A model generated the notes under the pieces. That model did no database searches. It was not told the origin of the DNA and saw only the letters and a program-made list of their open reading frames with translations. This document shows positions 1-6,617 of a stretch of 8,050 nt of DNA, in pieces; within the stretch, counting starts at the first letter, position 1, and each line of letters begins with the position of its first letter. A program made the translations under genes and the position numbers. Origin of the DNA: Methanomicrobiales archaeon (lineage in GTDB: Archaea > Halobacteriota > Methanomicrobia > Methanomicrobiales > Methanomicrobiaceae); contig JAAYIO010000107.1 of the NCBI GenBank assembly GCA_012523385.1, forward strand, positions 1 to 8,050, in the 5' to 3' direction.

Positions 1-90
1 GACGGAAAGGATTGATTCATCATCAAAACCGTCAATGAGAGGCATATTGTAGGTATTTGCGTGAAGGTACAAAGATCTTGCGGTCAAATA

Positions 91-363
91 TTATGAAATG
101 TGTGGATTTTTAATGCGGATGCTGGGATTATAATACTCATTCTTAATTGAATTGGCTTTTGGATTGGTGCACCATCCGGCATATACTACATTATCGTTAC
201 CTTCCAGAAGGGCCACATCAAAGTAAGAATTACCTGTGTGCTGATACGGGTTTCCTGCTATAAAGACCTGTGCAGTGTTTAATTCATCGCCCCAAGCCAT
301 AGCAGCAACAGGTGCGGCTATACAGAGAGCAGCAACCAATAATGCTACAATAAGTTTTTTCAT
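91..363 (-). CDS. Truncated secreted paralogue of the PEF-CTERM surface protein
   Basis: A 90-residue exported protein. Residues 1-23 form a signal peptide: Met-Lys-Lys, a hydrophobic stretch, and a likely cleavage site near Ala-Met-Ala/Trp. The next 57 or so residues align with the 208-aa neighbour upstream, with shared Trp-Asp/Gly-Asp-Glu-Leu after the signal, a Phe-Asp pair, and Trp64-Cys65 matching Trp58-Cys59. It ends 25 residues after that Cys. It therefore lacks the Gln-Ala-Ala-Ile-Trp motif, the Thr-Pro linker and the PEF-CTERM tail, and should be released rather than anchored if made. Beyond the TAA (91-93) the same frame stays open for 30 codons to the window edge, so a nonsense mutation in a longer gene is possible. 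The start is the ATG after GAGGT (spacing 6); it matches the paralogue's start. Function unknown. It may be a pseudogene. Confidence 0.6.
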   Translation of the reverse strand: MKKLIVALLVAALCIAAPVAAMAWGDELNTAQVFIAGNPYQHTGNSYFDVALLEGNDNVVYAGWCTNPKANSIKNEYYNPSIRIKNPHIS

Positions 364-404
364 TTTTATACCTCTTTCTGATTACATGCAAAATCAGAGA
401 CATC

Positions 405-437
405 CTATTCATAGGACGAGCTAACACAATTTTGCAT
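405..437 (-). CDS. Possible 10-codon leader peptide upstream of the truncated paralogue
   Basis: A perfect AAGGAGG (443-449) lies 5 bases before an ATG that opens a 10-codon frame (Met-Gln-Asn-Cys-Val-Ser and so on) ending in TAG, 41 bases before the main ATG. The paralogue upstream has the same AAGGAGG-ATGCAA arrangement. This ribosome site is stronger than the GAGGT of the main gene. Against it, the TATA-like box at 461-468 is centred only about 27 bases from this ATG, so the AAGGAGG might not be in the transcript. Translation is therefore unproven. Confidence 0.25.
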   Translation of the reverse strand: MQNCVSSSYE

Positions 438-460
438 ATACACCTCCTTACACAATCGGG

Positions 461-540
461 ATATATAGCGAAGTGCCTGACATAGCCGTTGAAAAATGAG
501 AAATGCTTGAGATCGTCGAACCATTGAACGCATATATCAT
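461..540 (-). promoter_or_regulatory. Promoter/operator region of the truncated paralogue, shared with its neighbour
   Basis: Read on the minus strand, a TATA-like CTATATAT (468-461) is preceded by TATGTCAGGCACTTCG, which matches the paralogue's TATGTCTGGCACATCA at the same place. A second shared box, GTTCGA followed by GATCTC (about 511-520), lies some 30 bases further upstream and also occurs in the paralogue. Conservation in these blocks with diverged sequence between them suggests protein-binding sites kept after duplication. It is inferred from comparing the two copies only. Confidence 0.45.
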
Positions 541-641
541 TCGTTACCGGTATAGATTTACTGCAGATATCAGGTTGATGGAACAACAAATCATATCTGT
601 GAGTTGAAAGGCTTCCCAGAAATTACCCCGAAAACTATCCG

Positions 642-673
642 AATACATTGTTTGTTTTTTGAGGCAATGTATT
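642..673 (-). terminator. 9-bp hairpin in the 3' region of the PEF-CTERM gene
   Basis: AATACATTG (642-650) and CAATGTATT (665-673) are perfect inverted complements around a 14-base loop. On the minus strand the hairpin falls about 65 bases after the stop of the 208-aa surface protein and downstream of a T-rich tract. It could be a second termination element or a 3'-end stabilising stem, keeping transcription out of the next gene's promoter. Confidence 0.35.
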
Positions 674-707
674 TCATCGCATACAAAAACTACACACAAA
701 GAGTATC

Positions 708-719
708 AAAAGAAAAAAA
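708..719 (-). terminator. Oligo-T terminator after the PEF-CTERM gene
   Basis: On the minus strand the sequence TTTTTTTCTTTT begins 19 bases after the TAA of the surface-protein gene. Archaeal RNA polymerase terminates at such T-runs without needing a stem. Position and orientation fit the gene ending at 738. Confidence 0.5.
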
Positions 720-737
720 GGAGGATTACTTCATGTT

Positions 738-1364
738 TTATTCTTTCTTCAGAATGCTACCTGCAACCATGAGACTTCCGACAAGGAAAACCGGAATCAT
801 CATTGTTGGGAATTCAGGGACAGGTGTTGGTGTTGGTGTTGGGTCGGGTATGCACACTGGGGTCGCCAATTCAAAGATGGTGTCCTGTCCACATCCCCTC
901 TTTGGTTTAACAAGAACTGCTCCTATCTGACCGCATTCAGGAATGAAGTCACCATGACATTTAGCATCCATGACTAATTTCTTTGCAACAGGGGTATACC
1001 AGGATCTTTGGTCCCACCGGATTGTTTGACCAAGGATTGTCCAGATAGCTGCCTGAACCTCCTTATATGTGGCGTCTCCCTTATTGTTCAGAACCCAGTT
1101 TATCTTGTTCCACTTCTCGCCTGCGCCAATGGTGGTGCTAAGTTTAGCGGTATAAGATCCGGTATTTACATCCTTTTTTGCATCTACACACCATGTGGGA
1201 TAGATGTCCTGTCCAATATGGATGTCAAAGAACGCATTTGATGTAGGGTTCACCGAGATAACTTTCACCGTTTTTTCAGTTGGAAGCTCGTCCCAACCAA
1301 AAGCAACAGCCGGTGCCACCATACAGAGAGCAGCGACCAATAATGCTACAATAAGTCTTTTCAT
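738..1364 (-). CDS. PEF-CTERM surface protein with a thioester-domain-like Cys/Gln pair
   Basis: A 208-residue exported protein. Residues 1-22 are a signal peptide (Met-Lys-Arg, hydrophobic core, cleavage near Val-Ala-Phe-Gly). The mature domain has Trp58-Cys59-Val-Asp and, 45 residues on, Val103-Gln104-Ala-Ala-Ile-Trp108. In Gram-positive adhesin thioester domains, a Cys in a similar [YF]-C-x-[DE] motif bonds to the Gln of a Q-x-A-I-W motif, so an internal thioester is possible here. Four more Cys (136, 144, 158, 171) could make disulfides. A Thr-Pro linker (172-182), probably glycosylated, leads to Pro-Glu-Phe-Pro (183-186), a hydrophobic helix (187-204) and Lys-Lys-Glu: the PEF-CTERM signal, known to be cut and anchored by archaeosortases. 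ATG 1364 is chosen because the paralogue starts at the same point; ATG 1370 (two residues longer) is an alternative. The frame runs open far upstream but that part is not signal-like. Role likely adhesion or cell envelope; unproven. Confidence 0.85.
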   Translation of the reverse strand: MKRLIVALLVAALCMVAPAVAFGWDELPTEKTVKVISVNPTSNAFFDIHIGQDIYPTWCVDAKKDVNTGSYTAKLSTTIGAGEKWNKINWVLNNKGDATYKEVQAAIWTILGQTIRWDQRSWYTPVAKKLVMDAKCHGDFIPECGQIGAVLVKPKRGCGQDTIFELATPVCIPDPTPTPTPVPEFPTMMIPVFLVGSLMVAGSILKKE

Positions 1365-1366
1365 TT

Positions 1367-1441
1367 TCATACCTCTTTTGAAATTACCTGCAAACTCTGT
1401 GTGGCATCTGATTGCCCGAGGGAACACACGCCGTCTTGCAT
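1367..1441 (-). CDS. Possible 24-codon leader peptide coupled to the PEF-CTERM gene
   Basis: AAGGAGG (1446-1452) stands 4 bases before an ATG opening a 24-codon frame that begins Met-Gln-Asp-Gly-Val-Cys. Its TGA (1367-1369) overlaps an ATG at 1368-1370, making an ATGA junction three codons' length from the main ATG 1364. That is the classic layout of translational coupling. The truncated paralogue has the same AAGGAGG-ATGCAA start but a shorter frame. The nearby TATA-like box (1463-1471) is centred about 26 bases from this ATG, so the transcript may begin at the ATG itself. Low certainty that a peptide is made. Confidence 0.3.
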   Translation of the reverse strand: MQDGVCSLGQSDATQSLQVISKEV

Positions 1442-1462
1442 TACCCCTCCTTGAATATTTTT

Positions 1463-1535
1463 GGTATATAGTGATGTGCCAGACATATCCATGAACAACA
1501 TGCCTAATGAGATATTCGAACAATTTGGCCCTTGT
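1463..1535 (-). promoter_or_regulatory. Promoter/operator region of the PEF-CTERM gene
   Basis: On the minus strand CTATATACC (1471-1463) is a good archaeal TATA box, preceded by TATGTCTGGCACATCA (about 1487-1472). Further up, TTCGAATATCTC (about 1507-1518) matches TTCGACGATCTC before the truncated paralogue. The spacing between the two boxes differs by 3 bases between the copies. The shared blocks are the best candidates for a common activator or repressor site. Confidence 0.5.
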
Positions 1536-1843
1536 ATCCTCCTTTTCGGTTATTTTTATCATTAGATGTCTGGGTAATGGGGCTGAAATCCTCGAATAAT
1601 CAATAAACCTGAAGGTAATCATCATTCTTTTCAGAAACAAAATCTTTATTGATTTTGCTAAGATACTCTTTAGATGCGGACGTTACGAACAATAATATAC
1701 TATCACTTTAAACGGCAAAGAAAGGGTTTACAGGTAAATTAGGTATAATCGTAATTGATTATGCCATTAATGCCATTAATAATCTTTAATTATTATTTTA
1801 CTCAAGCCTTAATCAAAAATTATTTTGTATGCAAGACATACCA
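1536..1843. other. AT-rich divergent intergenic region
   Basis: No convincing gene is seen. The region separates the minus-strand surface-protein promoter from the plus-strand receptor gene. It holds an ATAATC/GATTAT inverted repeat (1745-1750 and 1757-1762), a tandem pair of TGCCATTAA (1762-1779) and a TAATAAT/ATTATTA inverted repeat (1777-1783 and 1789-1795). These cluster 50-100 bases upstream of the receptor TATA box and may be operators, though the base composition is very AT-rich and some matches are expected by chance. Confidence 0.4.
1762..1779. repeat. Tandem direct repeat of TGCCATTAA
   Basis: Two abutting perfect 9-base copies (1762-1770 and 1771-1779), about 65-85 bases upstream of the receptor TATA box. 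A 9-base period is near one helical turn, so two protein units could bind the same DNA face. Only the repeat itself is seen. Confidence 0.4.
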
Positions 1844-1853
1844 TTAAATATAA
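1844..1853 (+). promoter_or_regulatory. TATA box of the multi-PAS receptor gene
   Basis: TTAAATATAA is centred about 24-25 bases before ATG 1873. With the usual archaeal spacing, transcription would begin at or next to that ATG, giving a leaderless mRNA. No Shine-Dalgarno precedes it. This is the main reason for choosing ATG 1873 over the TTG at 1825, which lies upstream of the TATA box. Confidence 0.55.
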
Positions 1854-1872
1854 TGTCGCATATCCAACACCT

Positions 1873-4800
1873 ATGCCCAGCGACCAGGAACTGCTTGATA
1901 GAATTCTCAACATACTCAGATCTAAACCAAAAGGGATGACGATCACTGAGATATCTCATGTTACCAATATTCACCGGAATTCTATCGCCAAATATCTCCA
2001 GGTCCTTTTGGCATCAGGTAAAGCTGATGTAGAGCTCATCGGCAATGCCAAAGTTTACACGAACTCGCGGCGGTTGCCGATAAGTTCAATGTTGCATTGC
2101 TCCCCTGATTTAATTCTTCTCCTGAACAAGGATCGCAAAATCATTCAGGTCAATGACAAATATCTGAAGTATTTTGATCTTGATGAAAACAATGTACTAA
2201 ATAAAGAGGCAACCGACCGGTCAATTCCGGTGATCAGTCAGGAAGATCTCTTACCACTTATTGAAAAATCATTAGAAAGCGGAGAGAGGTCCTGTAAGGA
2301 ACTTCTGTTTACTCACCAGGATAAGTCCTGCTATTTCCTTATCCAATATGTACCCTCGATTTTGGAGAATGGGGGCCACGGCCTCATTATCATCATTAAA
2401 GACTTTACCGAAGAAAAGAGGATACGCGATGCACTTACCGAAAATGAAGAGAAATTCACCCATTTATTTCACAATGCGAATGACTCCATATTCCTTTATG
2501 ATATTACTGATGACCGCAGAATAGGAAAATTAATTGAAGTGAATGATACTGCCTGCAAAAAACTTCAATACACACGAAAAGAATTTTTTCAGAAGGACTT
2601 CTGTGAAATATTCCTTTCAGAATTCCACGGACCTGCCTGTACTATCGAAAGCGGTCTTGCAGAGAATTACCATTCTATTTATGGCGGAATTCAGACCAAA
2701 AAAGACGGAACGGTTTTTCCGGTTGAGGCCAGCGCCCATGTCTTTTCTTTACATGACAAACTGGTCGTCCTCTATATTATCCGGGACATATCCGAGAGGA
2801 AAAATGCAGAGAATAACTTAGTATTAAGTGAAAACAGGTATAGAGACATTGTTGAAATGCAGCAGGAGTTAATCTGCCGCATATCTCCGAATTACCTGAT
2901 AACCTATCCAAACGATGCATTCCGTAAGCATTTTGCGATACAAAAAGATCCTCTTTTTGTAAATTCGCTGGAATCACTGGCGATACACCATGACGATTTG
3001 GAAGTGATCCAAAAATGCATGGATCTCATTGTAACTGAAAAACAATCCAAATCGGTTGGATTCCGTATTCACGGGGTTGACAGGAGAACCCGATGGATTG
3101 AAAGCAGCATATCACCTATCCTTGACACTGAAGGGAATATTCACGAGTTTCAGTTTGTTGGAAGAGATATCACTGATGCAGTCTTGGCTAAAGAAGCACT
3201 GAAACAGAATGAAGAAAATACTCGATATTTATTGAATTCAACGAATGATGATTCACTCCTTATTGACTTATCCGGACGGATATTATCATTAAACAAATCA
3301 TCTTTTGAATATATCAGAGCATTTAGCTCGGATGATTCACTCGATATCACATCAATTAAGGGGAAAAACATTTTTGATTTTATTCCGGAAGAGCTTGCGG
3401 GAATTATTCGGGACGTTATCTTGGAAATTACTGGATCAAAAATATCTGATTCATTTGTTGAAGAAATGAATGGCAGGACATATAATTTTTCTCTTTCACC
3501 GATTGTGAATTCCGATGGAGAGGTTGATAAGATTGCTGTTGTTAAACGAGACATTACTGAACGGCAGGAATATGAATCAAATCTGACCGGCACCATCTCG
3601 CGGTTAACTGATATCATCGATTTTCTTCCTGAAGCAACCTTTGTAATTAACCGTGATTCGGAAGTAATTGCGTGGAACAAGGCAATGGAACATTTGACCG
3701 GAGTTACCAAGGAGGAGATTATCGGCCAGGGTGACCATGCCTATTCAATTCCCTTTTACGGTGAAAAACGGCCTATGATGATTGATTATGTCATATCCAG
3801 TGACATGACCCAATTCAACCCTCCCGAAACCATCTGGAAAGAGGGCAACTCGCTCAATGCAGAGATATGGTCCCCCTATATGAATGACAGAAAAGGGGCG
3901 CATATCTGGGTAAAATCAACGGGATTGTTTGACGGGGAGGGGAATGTCATCGGTGCCATTGAGTCAATACAGGACATGACTCAGAGAAAGACCATGGAAC
4001 GGGAGTTATTGCAAAGCGAAGAAAAATATCGCGATTTAGTCGAAAAAACATGTGCAATAGTCCTGAAAACCGATATAGCCGGAACAATTTTATTCGTCAA
4101 TGAATTTGGGAAGAATCTTTTGGGGTATCAGAAAGGGGAGTTAATAAACAAAAGTGTATTTGAAACCTTATTTTCAAAACCTCTTGAAAATGAGCGGATG
4201 TTTCACGATATTATGGGGAAAATTCTTGAAAATCCAGCACAATTCAGGATCACTGAAAATGAATATACCGCCCGGAATGGTGAGACAAAATGGATCTCAT
4301 GGACAAATAGTCCTGTAATCGACAGAGAAGGTCACCTTACCGGCATCTCTGCCGTGGGGACCGATATTACCGCACGAAAAGAGAGTGAGATAAAAGAAAA
4401 AGCTCACATAAAAAATTTGGAATTTATCTCACGAACAGCTCAAACCTTTGCCAGCTTGCCCCGTAATGAAAAAATATATGACTATATTTCATCTGAACTC
4501 ATTTCGCTTCTTCCCGGCGGTGTGGCCGTGGTCAATGCGTATGATGAAAAATCCGGAACATTACAGATCAAATCAATAAGGGGTGAAATTGAAGGATACG
4601 AAAATATGTTGAGCACGATGCTGAATCAAAAAGTTTTGGATAAGCAATTTACCATTCCCGAAGATTATCGCCCACATCTGGAATCCAGCAAGCTTACCCA
4701 CCTGCCGGGCGGTCTGTATGATCTTTTCCTGAGGAATTTTTCCGAAGAGATCTGTATCACAATAAATGATGTGCTGGATATCTACGAGTGTTATATGATC

Positions 4801-5421
4801 GGTATTTCAAGAGAAAATAGGTTGTTTGGGAGTATTTCCTTTGCAATACCGCAACGCATTCACCATGACATCACCTCAATCATCGAAATTTTTGTGAACC
4901 AGGCATCGGTTACTCTTCAGAGATGCTGGTATGAAAATGAACTCTCTAAAAAATCCTCTGCTCAGGAAAAGGAAGAAGCTCAGAGCAATATCGATTCAGA
5001 TGCATCGCACAAAAATCTGAGAACGATGTTTGAAACAATTAAAAACAACCACATTCTTGACGTCCGAAAACAGAATGAAGTTTTTGCTGCCGTGTGTGAG
5101 AATAATAAAAAATGTTTGGTATTGTCTGTTGATATCAAAGGAATGATTACCCGTGCAAATCCTAAGATTTCTGAAATTCTTGGAGATGGGACGCCGATCG
5201 TCGGAAAGGATATTTCGGCGTTTGTTGCCCGTCCCTTACGGCAAGATGCAAAAAATATTCAGAGGTTTGTTGCAAATAATCCAAACGATGAACAAGTAGA
5301 GTTTTCTGCCCCCCTTGTGTCAGAATCAGGTTCTGCGGTTAATGTAACGTGGAATCTGGAAAAAATGGTTGATCATGCAGGGGATGTTACTAATATTCTG
5401 TGGATAGGTAATGGGGTATGA
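1873..5421 (+). CDS. Winged-helix multi-PAS/GAF sensor-regulator without a kinase
   Basis: A soluble 1182-residue protein. Residues 6-68 form a winged helix with Pro-Lys-Gly-Met-Thr-Ile-Thr-Glu-Ile and a recognition helix near 34-45, closely like the neighbour at 5706. Then come about seven PAS domains, most ending in a recognisable Asp-Ile/Phe/Met-Thr or Asp-Ile-Ser motif: roughly 72-182, 190-310, 318-437, 445-566, 574-706, 708-834, and a divergent last one at 1080-1180. A GAF-like region (about 842-1018) and a charged, probably coiled linker (1025-1075) come before the last PAS. There is no His-box, ATP-binding domain, receiver or cyclase motif, and no membrane helix. The likely role is a cytoplasmic one-component regulator: PAS/GAF domains sense redox, ligand or partner and control DNA binding. 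Ligands cannot be read from sequence. ATG 1873 fits the TATA box and aligns with the paralogue's Met; a TTG at 1825 would add 16 residues. Confidence 0.85.
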   Translation: MPSDQELLDRILNILRSKPKGMTITEISHVTNIHRNSIAKYLQVLLASGKADVELIGNAKVYTNSRRLPISSMLHCSPDLILLLNKDRKIIQVNDKYLKYFDLDENNVLNKEATDRSIPVISQEDLLPLIEKSLESGERSCKELLFTHQDKSCYFLIQYVPSILENGGHGLIIIIKDFTEEKRIRDALTENEEKFTHLFHNANDSIFLYDITDDRRIGKLIEVNDTACKKLQYTRKEFFQKDFCEIFLSEFHGPACTIESGLAENYHSIYGGIQTKKDGTVFPVEASAHVFSLHDKLVVLYIIRDISERKNAENNLVLSENRYRDIVEMQQELICRISPNYLITYPNDAFRKHFAIQKDPLFVNSLESLAIHHDDLEVIQKCMDLIVTEKQSKSVGFRIHGVDRRTRWIESSISPILDTEGNIHEFQFVGRDITDAVLAKEALKQNEENTRYLLNSTNDDSLLIDLSGRILSLNKSSFEYIRAFSSDDSLDITSIKGKNIFDFIPEELAGIIRDVILEITGSKISDSFVEEMNGRTYNFSLSPIVNSDGEVDKIAVVKRDITERQEYESNLTGTISRLTDIIDFLPEATFVINRDSEVIAWNKAMEHLTGVTKEEIIGQGDHAYSIPFYGEKRPMMIDYVISSDMTQFNPPETIWKEGNSLNAEIWSPYMNDRKGAHIWVKSTGLFDGEGNVIGAIESIQDMTQRKTMERELLQSEEKYRDLVEKTCAIVLKTDIAGTILFVNEFGKNLLGYQKGELINKSVFETLFSKPLENERMFHDIMGKILENPAQFRITENEYTARNGETKWISWTNSPVIDREGHLTGISAVGTDITARKESEIKEKAHIKNLEFISRTAQTFASLPRNEKIYDYISSELISLLPGGVAVVNAYDEKSGTLQIKSIRGEIEGYENMLSTMLNQKVLDKQFTIPEDYRPHLESSKLTHLPGGLYDLFLRNFSEEICITINDVLDIYECYMIGISRENRLFGSISFAIPQRIHHDITSIIEIFVNQASVTLQRCWYENELSKKSSAQEKEEAQSNIDSDASHKNLRTMFETIKNNHILDVRKQNEVFAAVCENNKKCLVLSVDIKGMITRANPKISEILGDGTPIVGKDISAFVARPLRQDAKNIQRFVANNPNDEQVEFSAPLVSESGSAVNVTWNLEKMVDHAGDVTNILWIGNGV

Positions 5422-5705
5422 TACGTGTCATTAGAAAAACAAATCAAAAAAACCATCCGGGTGGTGTGCTAAAATTTATTGACCTGTTCCGGGAACAATT
5501 CATTGAAACCTCATATGTATGTTTTTTTGGATTACATTCTCAGACTTACTCGAAAAAAAGGTGGATTTTGTATTCTCTGGCACATGGGCGAAAAAAAATT
5601 TCTTGGGGTATTGCAATCCACCGATGGTATATTGGTATGATAACTTTCACTGATAGACAATGACCGGTAATTATAAACATCATGACGACACTATATCGAT
5701 TAAGC
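5422..5705. other. Intergenic region between the two HTH-PAS genes
   Basis: A weak 81-codon frame begins at an ATG overlapping the receptor stop (5418), but its composition (four Trp, scattered Lys/Arg, no domain pattern) does not look like a protein. The region has a run of seven T (5522-5528) that could end the receptor transcript, an 8-base inverted repeat GGTGGATT/AATCCACC (5560-5567 and 5615-5622), and TCTGGCACAT (5576-5585), identical to ten bases of the box before the PEF-CTERM gene. Confidence 0.4.
5671..5678 (+). promoter_or_regulatory. Putative TATA box of the small HTH-PAS gene
   Basis: TTATAAAC is centred about 31 bases before ATG 5706, which would give a leader of only a few bases. 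It is just 3 bases upstream of the other candidate ATG at 5682. This makes 5706 the better start if the box is real. Confidence 0.4.
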
Positions 5706-6617
5706 ATGAGCGGAAATCATGAAGGACGTACAAAGATTCTTGAAATTTTAAAAGAGAATCCCCGAGGTATGTCAGTAACGCAGATCACCGAAATAATCGG
5801 GATGAACCGGATTACTATTGGCCATTATCTGGACCTCCTGCGGACATCAGGTGAGGTTGATATGGAAACCTATGGTCAGTCCAAGGTGTACTACATCTCA
5901 CAACGTGTGCCGATTCAGGCGATGATGAATCTTTCTTCAGATTATGTGATTGTTCTGAACAATGACCTGAAGATAGTGCAGGTCAACAACAATATTATCT
6001 CTCTTTTGCATCGCCGGAAAGAAGATATCATCGATAAAAAGATCCATGACATTCTGTACCCTCTCAATACCGGGATAGATCTCCAACCCATGATCACTCA
6101 GGCTCTGGAAGGAGAAGAGGTTGTAGAAGAGATCAGGATTCTCAAAGATAAGGAGGAACTTTTCTTTAAGATGAAGGTCATACCCACCGTTTTTGCGGAT
6201 GGTTCACCAGGAATTACTATCATTCTCGAAGATATAACCGAATATCGGGGATCTATAAAGGCCCTTCAGGAAAGTGAACAAAAATTCCGGGAACTTCTTA
6301 AAAATATCAGTGAGCTTTTGGTCAAGGTAGAACAAATTGCCAACCTGAATGATCAGATAAGAAACCCGCTTCAGGTGATTATCGGCATTACTGACCTTGA
6401 AAACGATGAAATGACCGACCAGATCAAAGTGCAGGCTAATGAGATTGATAAGATTATACGGCAACTCAATATTGGAAAATTAGAGGCAGAGAATATCCGG
6501 AGTTTTTTCAAGAAGTATTCTGATGTCGCAGAGGATACGGAGCAGAGAATTGATACTGGAGATAAAAAAAACATCCCGTTATCGAAAAAAAGGATGATTA
6601 TGAGTGATATAAAATAA
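5706..6617 (+). CDS. Winged-helix PAS regulator with a kinase-dead DHp-like tail
   Basis: A 303-residue soluble protein. Residues 8-68 are a winged helix aligning without gaps to the large receptor (shared Pro19, Gly21-Met22, Thr25, Ile27, then Lys-Val-Tyr at the wing). One PAS domain spans about 72-178 and ends in Glu-Asp-Ile-Thr. A helical segment (about 185-280) resembles a histidine-kinase dimerization domain: Asn215-Asp216-Gln-Ile-Arg-Asn-Pro-Leu-Gln-Val-Ile stands where Ser-His-Glu-Ile-Arg-x-Pro-Leu is usual. The phospho-accepting His is thus Asp216, and no ATP-binding domain follows; the tail (281-303) is basic and polar. Probably a one-component regulator that dimerises through this bundle, with the PAS as sensor. 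It may form heterodimers with, or compete with, the larger paralogue; that is inference. ATG 5682 (eight residues longer) is an alternative start, less favoured because the paralogue alignment begins at 5706. Confidence 0.8.
   Translation: MSGNHEGRTKILEILKENPRGMSVTQITEIIGMNRITIGHYLDLLRTSGEVDMETYGQSKVYYISQRVPIQAMMNLSSDYVIVLNNDLKIVQVNNNIISLLHRRKEDIIDKKIHDILYPLNTGIDLQPMITQALEGEEVVEEIRILKDKEELFFKMKVIPTVFADGSPGITIILEDITEYRGSIKALQESEQKFRELLKNISELLVKVEQIANLNDQIRNPLQVIIGITDLENDEMTDQIKVQANEIDKIIRQLNIGKLEAENIRSFFKKYSDVAEDTEQRIDTGDKKNIPLSKKRMIMSDIK

Noticed and set aside
284..589. 101-codon minus-strand frame across the truncated paralogue's leader
   Set aside because: It overlaps the real signal peptide in another frame. 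Some resemblance to the matching frame before the PEF-CTERM gene follows from duplicated promoter DNA.
822..841. GGTGTT tandem repeat as a regulatory or slippage repeat
   Set aside because: It is the coding DNA of the Thr-Pro linker, where such repetition is expected.
1365..1640. 92-codon N-terminal extension of the PEF-CTERM protein
   Set aside because: It would bury the signal peptide, covers the promoter boxes, and the paralogue begins at the equivalent of 1364.
3150..3710. 186-codon minus-strand frame inside the multi-PAS gene
   Set aside because: Antisense shadow of clear PAS coding sequence, with a Ser/Ile-rich composition typical of such shadows.
5418..5663. 81-codon frame overlapping the stop of the multi-PAS gene
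   Set aside because: Although the ATGA overlap would suit coupling, its composition is unlike a protein, no domain or signal is visible, and the ribosome site is weak.
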